64,000 bases of DNA. Source: Lophius americanus (taxonomy: Eukaryota; Chordata; Actinopteri; Lophiiformes; Lophiidae). Positions within the stretch are counted from its first letter, which is position 1. Each line of letters begins with the position of its first letter. Positions 43,310 through 55,085 of this stretch are shown one piece after another. A program made the position numbers and the translations under genes. The DNA lies in assembly GCA_037951165.1 (NCBI GenBank), contig JBBDHG010000054.1:2432001-2496000 (forward strand), written 5' to 3'. Under the pieces are notes generated by a model. The model had not been told where the DNA came from and ran no database searches. It saw only the letters and a program-made list of their open reading frames with translations.

Positions 43310-44030
43310 ACATTTTCACTGTTTCAAAGCTTTTCACCAACATCCGTCCTGATCATATCCATCACATATTTATTTATTTTTAGGATTTGAACCCCTTAAA
43401 TATCACGAAAAGAATTATTAAAATATTTTATTTTCCATCTAATAGATCACAGGTTTTATTTAATTAGCTCGTTGTGGGACATGTCAATGATAAGTATTAA
43501 CATTTTTTTTTATTCAATATTAGACATCATAAAAACACCTTTCAACACTTTAGATGTTGTCAAAAGTCCTGAAACTACAATAAATATTACTTAAGTAATT
43601 TTATTATTTCACACCAACGTCAATCCTGATCATAACTATCAAATATGTCTCTGTCGGGATTTTAACCCTTTAAATACCTCTTTGTTTTAATGAAGACCCT
43701 GTTTTGTTGAATGACAAAAATGCTAGAAATTAGTTGTTTTCTATACATCAAATAATAAGTCATGTGGGACATTTGAATGATTGGCAGTGCATTTCATTTT
43801 TATAGATTGTTACAGTTTGATCAGTATTATAGCTTAAAGAAAAACACCTGTCACCAATTTAGAGGAGAGAACATCAAATGTCCTACTTCTTGAGACTGCC
43901 ATGAAATATTATAAATGAATATTGTTTCACACTTTCATTCACTTAATGCTTTTAACTTAACTCAATCCTGATACTATTAAATAAGAATTAAATAAGAACG
44001 TATTTGCAGGATTGTTTGCCTTTAAAATCC
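43310..44030. repeat. Ancient tandem triplication, about 280-340-bp period
   Basis: TCCTGATCATATCCATCACA (43,350), CAATCCTGATCATAACTATC (43,621) and CAATCCTGATACTATTAAAT (43,965) each stand in similar flanks (TTTCAC...; GGATTTGAACCCC/GGGATTTTAACCC/GGATTGTTTGCC...TTTAAAT). The intervals also share CACCTTTCAACACTTTAGA / CACCTGTCACCAATTTAGA. Copies are strongly diverged. Confidence 0.5.
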
Positions 44031-44483
44031 AGTTATGGCGTTTCCATGTGTGTCAGAAAGACACTCAGGGAGGAATTATGTAACTGCTGCACAGCAGAAT
44101 TTAGATCCGGATACTCTGATGGCTGGACGGATGTACACACTGATATACACACACCCACGTTTTCTTTCACACACATCCCTCTCTGACATACATGTGAACA
44201 CACTCTCTTTATTACAGTCGCAGCTGTAGTTTTTCCTGGTTCTACTAAGGAAATATCAAGTTTGTTCCTTTTGTTTCAAACAATGATAAATGACTGCATG
44301 AGAAAGAAAAATGTAAAAATAACATTAGTAATGCTAAGCTAATGCCGAACGACATGCATATTTTCTTTCACTGATAATATAGCAGTGTTAAAAAAATATA
44401 TCACTTATAATGTGTTTCAATGGGGTCATTTCTATGCTAAGTGTGCTGTGAGGCTAAAACTGGTTTATTCAGTGAAATATTTC

Positions 44484-44510
44484 TATTATTATTATTATTA
44501 TTATTATTAT
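44484..44510. repeat. (ATT)n microsatellite
   Basis: Nine ATT units. Confidence 0.9.
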
Positions 44511-45300
44511 AGGATTTGGGGTTGAAATGACAAGATTCCCTGAAAAATGCAAAAACCTGTTAAAAAAAAGCCAATTACATCATCACAGACAACATCATTA
44601 AAAAAAACAACAGAAAAAGTAAAAGCAGAAAAATGCTCCCAGTGAGACTTAAGGGTTAAACTATGTGTTTGATATTGTGATTTTGTTTTTGTGACTTTCT
44701 ATTTTCACTACTTAACAGTTAAATACACAAAAAAAATGCATGCTGCATTAAAAAAATGACAAAAACTGAAACATAATTCACCTCAAATCTCTGATAAGAA
44801 ATGATGGTCAGTTTTCTCAACGCAGTGAACGTGTCACTCATAAAGAGGGAAATGACATCAGAGCAGGACGTGAGGACATAAAATACCTTTTGTGGGTTTT
44901 TTTGTTTTCTGTCTTATGTTTTGTGCGGTTCTGCTCCATTTTGGTGGACTCCAGTAGGAGGTGAAGTGATGTGAGCCATCAACTCAACAACGGACTCCAG
45001 CCACTCAATGAAGTTGCAGCTCTGATCTATTTTGCATGGAGACCATCACTAATGCATGCTGCGGAGGGCAAACACACGCGTTTCCTTGGCCTGTCTCGTT
45101 CTGTCGGGATACAGGAGTTCACTTTAAAAGGGCTGTCATGTATAAAAGTGTGTAGCAGCGCCGTCAGAGGTAAAAGTCCGGGGACGGCGGCGGAGTGAAA
45201 ATGTTTGTTGATGTAGGTAAGAGAGTTGGTGTTTAACACCTGGTGCCCTCTGCGGAGAAAAGGTGATGGAGAGACGATTATCACCTCTGTGGCTCAGAGA

Positions 45301-45316
45301 GGGGGGGGGGGGGGGG
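45301..45316. repeat. Poly-G tract
   Basis: Sixteen or so consecutive G, length uncertain for technical reasons. Confidence 0.85.
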
Positions 45317-45382
45317 ATCAGTACCTTTGCAATCATATAGAATGAAATATATTTATACTTATTTAGGATGTGTTTCCTCCTA

Positions 45383-45860
45383 AGGCGGCATGGTGGCGCA
45401 GCGGTTAGTGCGGCTGCCACACAGCAAGAAGGTACTGGGTTCAAATCTACATCTGCCATGCCCAACAGCAGGTGTAAACCCCCCCAATCCCCTGCGTTGA
45501 ACAAGCAATCCCCCTGATAGAACTCCTCATATTAAATGTGACTCGTCAATAATGTCAAGCAACCCTAGTGAGTGAAATATGAGCTATTACAGTATAATAT
45601 GACAAATACTAGTTAGGCGATTCACATGACAAAAATTTGGACCAATGGTAAGTTTTTTTCATAAAGAAGCTCCCCAGAGTGATTAAAGTATGAAATATTA
45701 GTGTAAAGTGTAGAATATACAAGATAGATCTTTGTGGGTATAAAGGTTGAAAATGATCCATGAAAGTTTTTGGGTTATTGCGTTAATACGAAGCATCAGC
45801 GGCGGACGTGGCGATGACGATTCTGACAGTATTACCAACTTTTCTGGGATATAATGAACA
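45383..45860 (+). repeat. R1 repeat with tRNA-like SINE head
   Basis: Begins GGCGGCATGGTGGCGCAGCG, GTTAGTGCGG (A-box-like), then GAAGGTACTGGGTTCAAATC (B-box-like), and runs into R1 blocks CCCCAATCCCCTGCGTTGAA, CAAGCAATCCCCCTGATAG, AACTCCTCATATTAAATG, later GTTATTGCGTTAATACGAAG and CGGCGGACGTGGCGATGACG. This copy suggests that R1 is the body of a tRNA-headed SINE-like element, or was joined to one by insertion. Confidence 0.65.
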
Positions 45861-45879
45861 CCTTCACTAGTCACTCCTC

Positions 45880-46304
45880 AGTCACCAGTGCATCCATGGT
45901 AATGCACCCCCCTACCTGAAAGAACTACTCACCCCACTGACCTCAACACGATCCCTCCGTTCTACCCACTCATACCGCCTCCTCCTTCCCCGGACTAAGC
46001 TCAGCACCATGGGTGATCGGACCTTCTGTTCTGCTAACCCCCCCTTCCTGTGGAATGCCCTCCCTTACCATGTGAGGGCTCCACAGACAACTGAGACTTT
46101 CAAAGAAGGACTTAAAACGTTCCTTTTCAGCAGAACCTATAACTTTAATTAACATTGCTGCTTTTTGGTCATGTTTTTATAGTTATTATTTTATTTTTTC
46201 TTGATGCTTTTATCTGCTTTTACTTTGTAGCACTTTGAGATTTGATCCAAATGTAAAGTGCGTTATGAATTAAATGTATTATTATTATTATTATTATTAT
46301 TATT
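45880..46304 (+). mobile_element. L2-type LINE, 3' end
   Basis: An in-frame stretch 45,913-46,152 reads YLKELLTPLTSTRSLRSTHS, then LLLPRTKLSTMGDRTFCSAN, PPFLWNALPYHVRAPQT and ETFKEGLKTFLFSRTYNFN, stop. This is the C-terminus of L2-clade reverse transcriptases (family: RSLRSS..LLVVPRTRLKTMGDRAF...LWNSLP...FKKxLKTHLF). The 3' untranslated tail TAGCACTTTGAGATTTGATC ends in an ATT repeat, as usual for L2 in fish. It is 5'-truncated but the remaining frame is intact. Confidence 0.88.
46278..46304. repeat. (ATT)n tail of the L2 element
   Basis: Nine ATT units directly after the L2 3' end. Confidence 0.9.
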
Positions 46305-48185
46305 AGTCTTTCCTGACTGGAGAACTGATGCAGTAGGATGCTATACGGGGCTGAGAAACGAGACCAAGAACTACTTTACTACTTATATACTTTATGTGAT
46401 ATGAAGCACATTTTTAATGGTTGGAGGTGAAGTCAGTCACTATGGATTCATTAGGGGGGGGGCGGCTCATTACCTGAGTCTCCTCTTTCCGTCTTTCTCA
46501 TCTTTCTTATTTCTCCCTGATGCATAATTCATTATATATGAAAAGTAACACATGGACCCCATCTTCACGGTAACTTTTCACAACTGAATTTATGCAATAT
46601 AGAGAGCAAATTTTGATTATACGTGTTAAAAGACAGACATTTGACAAATTGATCATCTAACAAGACTAGGTTCTGAAGGTGATGGCAGGTTCTACCTGGA
46701 AGTCTATGACTTATGAATGGTTTGTTCATAAGTCATAGAGCTGCAGGAAGAAAGAGACGATTACATTTTCATACATAGATTAGTAACGAAACAGAAGAAC
46801 GCCGACCTGGAGTTCAGACGATGGACAACATGATCCTCTATTCCTGACCTGCTACACAAGTGTAAGACTAAAAGGAGATCAGTCAGAACCAGGTTCCTCG
46901 TCTTGAAAAATCGATGTATACCATATCTGCATGTCTCCTATAATGTAATTAGACTATATATTTTCTTTTAATCCTTTCAGTGTCAGTGGGTTCAATTTGT
47001 GTCCAGAGTGTTTTACAAATAATCTCCCACAACAAAAAATACAGTTTTTACAAATTAAATGTTCGGAAACTTCAGGCGGATATAAAAACTATGCAAGTAA
47101 GTTGCATTCTATCATCACTCTGAAGGAATGAGTAAAGAAAGACTAGCTCTGAGCTTTCAAGCGTCTTGAACTCTGATTTTATAGTCATTTCCTGTTCTTC
47201 CTGAAGAAAACCCACTAATTATAAGCGCGTTAACGCTTTAATTTCCTGCCCAGCTGTTGAGTTGAGCTCAATATGAGTCACCACCTCTCATGAGAAATGT
47301 GTTGGAGCTATCTCTACATGCCCAACATGCTGAAGCAAATGTCACTTTATAATAAGATGGAGCTAATTCAATCAAAATGGTCTATTTTACATGAAATTCA
47401 AAATACCTGTTAAATCTTTGCTGCCACTATAACATATTTAATGTTATTTCATCATGAACTAATTTCAACATTTGGATGTTTTTACTGTTTAAAAATATGC
47501 TTGACCAAATGATTTATCATTATATGGTAAATTTGGATGGTGTAAAGAATTCAATTAATAAATATACCCCAAAGAAAAAGAATATGCAAAGAATTGTTTT
47601 TTCCATTGTGTTGTTCTTGGTGAGGACATTAAAGGGTCAACGTTAGGTGACATAGTCAAAATGTCAGTCCAATCAAAAAAGCCTGCAGGACAGGACTCAC
47701 TAGTAGGAAGCACAATAACGATTGATTGACATGTGGACGTCTGCAAGTTGGAAAAATCTGAATTATGAGGTATTTTGGACAGTGTGTATATTTGAGATAC
47801 AACAACTTCCTGTTTGATGGCAAAAAAAACAGCACAGAACAGAGCAAAAATGCTTTTTATCCTCATCTTCATCGTCAAGATCTTAAATACTTTGTGACCT
47901 ATGAAGCAATCGATCCTGTCAACCCCGTTAGCACAGCGCATAAAGGATTGTTCATAAATGTCATTTTCTTGTTGACTTTAGGTGGCACAATAACTTTAAT
48001 TAAATACTGGCAGGAAGAGCGAGAACCATTCAGGGATTCTGGCACAGACTGGACTCTGGATGTTTGAGTTATAACAACTTACTGTTTCTTGCTGAAATGT
48101 TGGAATGGCCGCCACGGCCGTGTCATTCCGGTTTGATCAGAATGACCTCCTCAGAGGACTTCACTAAAGAAACTTTGTACTACTC
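46305..48185. other. Stretch without recognised genes
   Basis: AT-rich, unique-looking. It contains the perfect hairpin at 46,703-46,739 and a G run near 46,452-46,461. Open frames around 47,555-48,067 overlap on both strands and look fortuitous. Confidence 0.5.
46703..46739. repeat. Perfect 15-bp inverted repeat (hairpin)
   Basis: TCTATGACTTATGAA at 46,703-46,717 and TTCATAAGTCATAGA at 46,725-46,739 pair exactly around a 7-nt loop (TGGTTTG). Confidence 0.88.
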
Positions 48186-48189
48186 GTCA

Positions 48190-48425
48190 TGTCCAGTCAG
48201 ATTCATTTATATGGCGCAAAATGACAACAAATATCATCTCAAGGCCCTTTTTCCAAAAACAGCAGGACTTAACTGTATTCTTGATTCTGCACATATACAA
48301 CGATGAACAAGAACAAGAACAGCAGTGAGAAAAAACTGCCTTTGAATAGAGACAAAACCTCAAGCAGATCCCGCCTCAGGTGTGGGCGGCCTTTCGACCG
48401 GTTGGGTCGAGAAGTAACCTCTGTC
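48190..48425 (+). repeat. SINE-like dispersed repeat
   Basis: CAGATTCATTTATATGGCGC, CATCTCAAGGCCCTTTTTCC, CCTCAAGCAGATCCCGCCTC, AGGTGTGGGCGGCCTTTCGA, CCGGTTGGGTCGAGA. These blocks mark a repeat common in fish (TTTATATAGCGC ... CATCTCAAGGCACTTTAC ... GGGCGGCCATCTGC ... CCGGTTGGG). Confidence 0.6.
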
Positions 48426-48474
48426 ATTATAATAATAATAATAGTGATGATGATGATGATGATTATGATAATGA
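48426..48474. repeat. ATA/ATG trinucleotide repeat
   Basis: AATAATAATAATAGTGATGATGATG-type imperfect triplets, directly after the SINE-like repeat as its likely tail. Confidence 0.88.
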
Positions 48475-50140
48475 CATCAGTGGGCATCATAAAGGTCCAC
48501 AGCAGCAGGTCCAGCCATGGCCCATGCTGGATGGAACAGCTGAAAGGCTCCGTGGAAGAAGTTAAGTTGGTAACATGCAGGAGACAGATGTGTAAAGAAG
48601 GTGGGAGGGAGAGCGAGGCTCAGTGCATTATGGGAAATACCCTAGCAGTTTGGACTATAGCAGCATATCGAGTGGTAGATAGTAACTACCTAAAGTTTGT
48701 TAAGTACCTTACTTATGCACACATTTGAGGTGTGTGTATTTTACTTGAGTTTCTTTTTATGGTATTTTTAGGTTTCAGGTCAAAAAACCGGACCCAAATG
48801 AAAACAGGCTGAAAAGATGCACAAAAAAAATAAAGTTTAATTCAAAGAGGTCTGATTGACATACCATGGCAAAAAATATATATAAATCCAATATATATAA
48901 ATACAAAATCTGAATACAAAATGACAAAGTACCAAACAATAATCCATTCTTAGTAGTAACTGAAGTAATTGGATTACTTTTAACATGCCCTGCAGTATCA
49001 TGGGTTTACACATGAATGCAGCGGGAATAGTAACCCAAACATGAAAGGCACCATTTCACTGCCCAATCAATAGTTATACTTTGACACTTAAAGTACATTT
49101 TGATTTTAATCCTTTGATAAGTTTACTTCAGAAAGGTTTTGGGTAAAGGACTTTCACTTCTGTGGGAGTATTTTCACAGTTAGGCATTAGTAGGTCTACT
49201 CAAGTAAAAGATCGGAATAATCTTTTCCACCACTCTGCCTAGCTACGAGCTAGCTTTAATTAAAAGCTTTATCAAAAAGGAGAGCTTCCTATTAAATATA
49301 GTAGTTCAGTAGGAGCCATAATGGCTCTGACTCCCAATTAGCATATAGACATCCCTCATATCAAAATTTGCTCATATCAAACAGATGGGAAATTTAATGC
49401 TTTCAGGAAAAAGTGCATTTATATTATAACGACCTGCTGTTCCACTGTGACACACTCCAGTGAAATAATCATCTTCAGCGTCAGGGCGGTTTAGCAGCCG
49501 GGATGCTGGTGCCCTAATGAAAGATTACTCCAGATGATCCTGGAATAGAAGCGGTGATCTCTGGGTGAGCAAGAGAGACCACTCAGTTCAGCGATGGGAC
49601 TACTTTACAGCCCCGTGGAACGGATGAATATTTGATCAGCCAGTTGCGGAAATTCAATATTTGATTAGCCTGTTGCAGGTGGGTAAGACGTGAAACCTGG
49701 AGGTTTTATTTCCTCGGGTGTTGTTCGCTCTGACATTGCTGGATATTTAGTTAGCAGTCTAACTTCTTCATATATAGTCAAATGATGCAAATGATATTTT
49801 AACCGTTTATGTCCTCAGCAGAACTATGGAAAAACAATTTCTTTGCGCATTTTATTTCTTTGGGGGTATTTATCAAACATTTTAGAAACACTCCATAAGA
49901 TGTTTTTTGGTCAAGCATGCTTATAAAAAGAAGAAAAAATGTTCAGACCAATTCAATTCAATTATTTCATGATGACATTTTTGTATTTCATGAAAAGTAG
50001 TCCCTTTTCATTAATCAACCTTTCGGTAAAGCATGCTTTTAGAAAACTATCTTCCGCTATCACCCTTTTTCGTTGTTGTATCAAGCTACATAATTCTGTT
50101 TAGTAAGAATTTATATGCCAAAAATCCTTCTTATAAGAAT
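48475..50140. other. Stretch without recognised genes
   Basis: AT-rich unique-looking DNA; no coding sequence or mobile element recognised. Confidence 0.5.
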
Positions 50141-50154
50141 AGGACTTTTTAAAT

Positions 50155-50260
50155 TTGCCAGTGTTATTTGGCTCCTCATCGGTGACCCCTTTGACCTGTG
50201 GTGCCCCCCATGGCTCCGTCCTCCCCCCTTACTCCAATCTGCATTCTGTCACTGGGTCGT
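50155..50260 (+). pseudogene. L2-type LINE reverse transcriptase remnant
   Basis: VLFGSSSVTPLTCGAPHGSV followed by LPPYSNLHS is a decayed form of the L2 block SSSxPLTCGVPQGSVLGPLLFxLY. It is similar to the piece at 40,618. Confidence 0.5.
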
Positions 50261-50585
50261 GTTATAAACAGGTTCAGTCAAGAGGCACGCACTTTTCAAT
50301 GAGAAATAGTGACTTAAAACAGTTGAGCAGGACATTAAAGGGTTAATAGCAGATGTCTAATTGTGAGTTTCTTATGAGCCACCAACCAATCACAACAGGC
50401 CTACCTGCATCTTGCAGTAGCCGGAAGGAAACACAGGTGAAAAGAAAAAGAAAAGGCTCATGTTTTGTGTATTAACTGCTGTGCAGGATGTTCCTCAGAC
50501 TTACATCTTAAACGACAACACCCCCTCTACCTTGATGAATTTGTCATGCTGTACATGTCAGCGAGAGCGATGAGCTACCTCTTGC

Positions 50586-50625
50586 CTGTGTAAAACACAC
50601 ACACACACACAGCAGCGGCGGCGGC
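50586..50625. repeat. (AC)n plus GGC repeat
   Basis: ACACACACACACAC followed by AGCAGCGGCGGCGGCG. Confidence 0.85.
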
Positions 50626-51109
50626 GCTCTACCTCATAGTGCCGTGACCTTACAGCGCTCGGTGGCAGTGACACACTCTTTATATTCTCACTGTGAGCCC
50701 TAACATGGGCGACAGACTGGAACGGCCATGACTCTCTGATACAAAGACTCCACAGTCGGGCAAAGGGCCTGGCTCTGATCACTGGACTGAAACCTTCTAA
50801 ACATTTGGGATACTGACTCAGAAACAGACACACACATTTATAACGGGCTGAGAAATGTGGCTGTAGCTTTAGATTGGGGGGGGGGGAGTTATTATGCTAT
50901 TCTTTCAAATAACCTTGGTATTAATTGGTTTAAAAAATGCAATAAAATTAATCAGCTGTGATTAATCCAGATTAATTGAAAAATTAGTGTTTTCTTTCAA
51001 ACTTTTAGGGGGGAGGGTAAATGCCAGTGTGAGGTTGTAAAAATGAATCACATGACAGAAAAGTTACAAGGAAAAGTTACAAAATATTCCCAAAAAGTTG
51101 CATATTTCT

Positions 51110-51400
51110 GACATTGGGAGGGAGATAGCCTTCGAAAGTTCTCAGGCTATAATTTCTCAAGGATTTGTCCGAATTAGTCAAAATCTGGTTCATATAAATT
51201 GACCCAAGGAGCTTTATCTTAAATATATCATATTTCACTGTAACAGTTCATATTTTGGCCACTGGAGGGAGCTTATTACGAAGAACACTGTTTTTCTGAG
51301 TTCATGCTTGGTGATTGCTTGTACAACACAGGGGATCTGGGGCTTTTGAAGGATGTACCCTTGCTGTGGGGGAAGACAGCGTGGACCTCGTTTGAACTTA
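51110..51400 (-). repeat. R1 dispersed repeat, reversed copy
   Basis: GGAGCTTTATCTTAAATATA, CACTGGAGGGAGCTTATTAC, GATTGCTTGTACAACACAGG, GGATCTGGGGCTTTTGAAGG and GGGGGAAGACAGCG read R1 blocks backwards. Confidence 0.68.
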
Positions 51401-51689
51401 ATGACATCACAGCTCAGTTTTGATTGTGACGAAGTGAGTGAGAGAGCTCTTCTATACTCACCCTCTTTCCCTCGCCCTTTTATCTGTCACATGACATCAT
51501 ATTATTCTTTACTCAAGTTAACTTTGGCTAGAATTGAAACCCTTTCATGCATGAATTATTCAACAACAGAGCAACAGATTCTTTTACTTCTCAGGTCATG
51601 CAAAGCAAAGTTCCGTTGTTTTTATTTATTTACTTTTACAATTTTGAAATAGTCACAGAAGTGTCCGACAGAATGGACATGAATCCCTT

Positions 51690-52250
51690 TCACGCATGAA
51701 GTATGACCACGTCCATCAGATGTTGTTGATTCCACATGTGCCAGTCCTGTAGACACCCTGTTGTTGCAATGACTGAATGATTGCAAGGACAGCGTGTCGA
51801 CAAAGTAAATCTACCTAAGAAATGCTGAGATCTAATCACTGGCATTCCATTTGCGGTCAGATCAAAAGGAGGCCCTCGCTCTGATGACCGGTACATCTTG
51901 ATCTACGGCTCTCCGATATCTGAAGTACGATTTGACCACATTTGTTCCTAGAGATGTTTTTATTTCATCTTTTGTCGTGGTCAGGGTTTCTTGTGCTTCT
52001 TGGAGTGCATACAGGTTTCTACTGCACACAATGTCGTCCATCACATCTTCAGGAAATAGATGCGTACAAAAATCTCAATGACTTTACAGTCTCCTAAATC
52101 ATCGGCAAGTCTCCCTCAAACTGGTTGTCTGTGGTTTTCCAGACATGACAGCTATTTTCTGTCCTTCAGCTTGAGGATGCACGAGATAATCTTCCTCAGC
52201 ATCTGGTCCTTCTGCATCTTCAGCCCTCTCAGCTTCTTCAGCTCCACTGT
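51690..52250 (-). mobile_element. piggyBac-like transposase remnant
   Basis: Minus-strand frames 52,044-51,862 and 51,896-51,690 read FPEDVMDDIVCSRNLYALQE, DEIKTSLGTNVVKSYFRYRR and, after a frameshift, MYRSSERGPPFDLTANGMPV followed by IRSQHFLGRFTLS. The order and spacing fit the start of the piggyBac (PGBD-type) transposase core: F-x-E-V-x-x-x-I-V-x-x-T-N-L-Y-A, then IKxFLGxNxVMxYxRxP, then YWS...MxxNRFxxILRxLHF. Upstream, 52,110-52,250 (minus) is acidic, as in the N-terminal region of these proteins. The catalytic aspartates are not present. CCCTTTCATGCATGAA-like words at 51,541 and 51,688 and a reversed one at 52,495 may mark termini. Confidence 0.5.
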
Positions 52251-52282
52251 CACTTACTAATCTTTCTTTTCCTGGCTGCTAT

Positions 52283-52308
52283 TCATCATCATCATCATCA
52301 TCATCATC
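52283..52308. repeat. (ATC)n microsatellite
   Basis: Eight ATC units. Confidence 0.9.
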
Positions 52309-52544
52309 GCTGCCACTAGCATCGTCCTCACCTGACTCATATGGTATTTTCTCCACCAAAATGTTGCAGTAATTATAAGAATTGTAACTGAAATATGCAT
52401 GAAGTCCAGATTTAGTGGACACATGATTAACCATAATATCCTCCCAACATCATATTGATCTTTAGCCGTCACTTGATGTTACACCTTCTTTTTTTTTCAT
52501 GCAAGGGTGTTCTACGCTAGAAGGAATTGCGTGGTCTTCCTAAC

Positions 52545-52975
52545 TCTGTTGTCCTCCACAGCAAAGGCATATCCTTGAAAAGCCCCCAATCCCCTGCATG
52601 ATTGAACTCCTTCAATTAAATGTGATATCATTACAACACTATGTTTCCTGAAGATGCTCTGCCTACTGAGTTAAATATGAATTATTAGAGTAAAATATGA
52701 TGCTTTCAAGATAGCTCTCATCATTTTCATATGGACCAAACTTGGACTAGATCGGACCAACGAAAATTATGGCCCCAAAACGTTGGCCGATAAAGTGGCA
52801 GAAATATGCAACTGACCTCTCCCAAAATCAATCCAGTTCTTCCTCGCGTTGAGTTTTATGTGGGAATGAAATATGAAAATGATCCAAGAAACAGTTTTTC
52901 AATAACAGGAAGGACCTTCGGCGGACGTGGGGATGAAAATCCCTAATATCCTGACATTTTGAGGATATGATTAGC
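52545..52975 (+). repeat. R1 dispersed repeat
   Basis: CCCCCAATCCCCTGCATGAT, TGAACTCCTTCAATTAAATG, GAGTTAAATATGAATTATTA, CTAGATCGGACCAACG, CCCAAAATCAATCCAGTTCT, TCCTCGCGTTGAG, TCGGCGGACGTGGGGATG. Nearly full length. Confidence 0.74.
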
Positions 52976-53833
52976 AGCCATCCTATACGTCCCTGAACAC
53001 AGATGTGTCTTTGAATATGATTCACTGACTTTGACTCACTTCAACACATAATTAGTACATGAATAACTTTCCCAGTGTGACACCTCACTGGATTAAATTG
53101 TCTTAGCTTCAATGATGGTGTTGAGGATGTCATTGAGGAAATCACTGGGCCGTACCAAATGCAGGGGTTTTTCCCTCCTGCAGGATAAGATTGGGTTACA
53201 GAAATATGTTAAATTAATTAGTGAGAGTTAATTCCCCCCTATAAATGACACATTATAATTAAATTTGCTTCTACAAATTCCCAGTAGTCGTACTTTACTA
53301 CTTTACTTTACCTCTCATTGTTATGGATATGGTAATATATATATACCTTTTGCGATAATGGCAGGGCTTTGAGTTTGAGCATGTGGAGGAAGAGTAAGGT
53401 GAGAACAGGCTGCTGTGGAGGTGTGTCTGTGTCAACATATGAGAATGATCTGTTCTATTCCTTTCTTAGTATTTTGCAGGTAAATTAAATGCATTGTGGG
53501 TTACGGTGACCACTATAAATAAATACACGGATACTTTCTTCTCAGATGTAGAATATCCTCAGCCTTAAGTCTCAGGGAGTGTTTTTCAATAATGTGATTG
53601 TTTGCATTAACTGTGTTTGTCAGAATGTGACTCTAGGATGACCAAAACTTCACAGCACCAGCAGTGTCTCCAACAACGCCAGCCTGTCATACTCATCTGA
53701 GGTTAGAACAGCTAAATTATGCATTGTTATGCGTGCCGCCATGTGCCGCTACGTTCACGGTAGTCATTAATGTCTGATCTCTCCCTCCCCTCATCCTGTA
53801 GTGTTGATCGTCTGGCAACACCCACCTGCAGCG

Positions 53834-54004
53834 TATAAATCCTGAGAGGACAGAACTACTCTCTCTCTCTCTCACTCTCTCTCTCTCTCAGCCACCAGCA
53901 TCAACATGAAGGCACGCGTTAACCCTCGCACTCTTTGGTTTATTAACGATTATGTTGGGTCACAGGCAGTTCTGTGTTCGGTTTTGGGTCCCCCTAGTTC
54001 GTAG
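53834..54004 (+). promoter_or_regulatory. TATA-type promoter-like segment followed by a short open frame
   Basis: TATAAAT stands at 53,834, then a CT microsatellite (53,858-53,890), GCCACCAGCATCAAC and ATGAAGGCACGC at 53,906. The frame reaches a stop after 32 codons. The layout (TATA box, short leader, good Kozak start) is that of a compact tissue-specific vertebrate promoter, but the frame after the fourth codon enters GTTAACCCTCGCACTC, which looks like a transposon end (piggyBac-type elements insert at TTAA and often begin CCCT). It may be a promoter whose gene was disrupted, or a coincidence. Confidence 0.25.
53858..53890. repeat. (CT)n microsatellite
   Basis: CT run with one CA interruption, between the TATA-like site and the ATG at 53,906. 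Confidence 0.9.
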
Positions 54005-54756
54005 GGTGATTTGATGCCTTCTCCTTCCTAAGTTTGCTTCGCCTCAAGCTCCCATCTATCTTTTCTTTGGGTTGTTGTTAGTAAATGTTTTTCATTAAAA
54101 CTTACCTTGGAGTGCAGCATTGGAGGCATCTTAACGGCTCTTCTGAGCCATGTTTTAATTCTACCATGCTTCTGCTGTGCCGAAGGTGCCTTCAGTGGGT
54201 GAAGATTGGACTTCATCATGAGGGTGCATCCCGGACCAGCGTCTCCTCTTGTCCGTGAGAGACTTCACCTCTGTTGCGCTTGCAGGACTGAGGTGTAGAT
54301 GTCCAAATGACTTTGTGGTACCATCAGCGTCTGTTACTGACACCGCCCTCTGTTTGATAGTCCGGGCATCTGCTCCAATGTTAGACTCTTTGCTGCCCCA
54401 ATCATTTTCAAAGTGAGGGATGATACAGCTTGAGTTTGAAGTCAGATCATCACCAAAATATGTGCGTAGAGCTATGTAGCAAAAAAGGATGTAGAATCCT
54501 CCAGCAGTCCAGCTTAACTGAAAATAACCTTGAATAATCACAGAATGGAGTTTAATTTGAACTCTGAATATATAATTTCAATATTCAAAGACTTTTGACA
54601 TTATGAAGTCAGAAAATGATGGCATTTGATTTTGGTGCCCCCTCTGATGCGGCTGTAAGTCTGAGTCTCACCTTGATGCTTGAACTCCGTCCTGTGTGCT
54701 ATAACGCTATGATCAGTGAACACACAAGAAGAACTTTCCTGCCCTCCGGCTAATAG

Positions 54757-54759
<3 letters not shown>

Positions 54760-54790
<31 letters not shown>
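54760..54790. repeat. (AC)n microsatellite
   Basis: About 15 AC units. Confidence 0.92.
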
Positions 54791-54793
<3 letters not shown>

Positions 54794-54939
54794 AACTTTG
54801 ATCTACCTTGATGTCCCCCGACGTCATCATGGGTTCACCCTCCATTCTTGTGATAAAAACAACACACACACTCTACCATGGTTCTACATTCTCGAGCAAC
54901 GGACTGGAACTAACATTCTCACAGCCGTCACACCTCCAC

Positions 54940-55050
54940 CCACACACACTCGCACACAAACACACACAGAGAAGAGAGAAAGAGGACACGTGCACACACA
55001 CATGCACACAACCTTACTGCTATATTTGTTGAACGCATATACCCACAATC

Positions 55051-55082
<32 letters not shown>
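54940..55082. repeat. CA-rich tract
   Basis: CA repeats at 54,940-54,968 and 55,054-55,082 with CA-rich DNA between. The 180-codon plus-strand frame across it is Thr/His-rich because of the repeat. Confidence 0.85.

Positions 55083-55085
<3 letters not shown>

Noticed and set aside
45383..45470. tRNA gene
   Set aside because: Only A-box-like and B-box-like segments fit; the acceptor and anticodon stems do not pair. It is a SINE-type head.
50640..50830. Minus-strand exon candidate (acceptor near 50,790, donor at 50,632)
   Set aside because: The frame includes a microsatellite-derived end and the acceptor is mediocre; peptide not recognised, unlike the cleaner exon at 43,002.
54161..54541. 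126-codon minus-strand frame
   Set aside because: Some protein-like texture but no recognised family, and the neighbouring frame is equally open; support too weak to call a gene.
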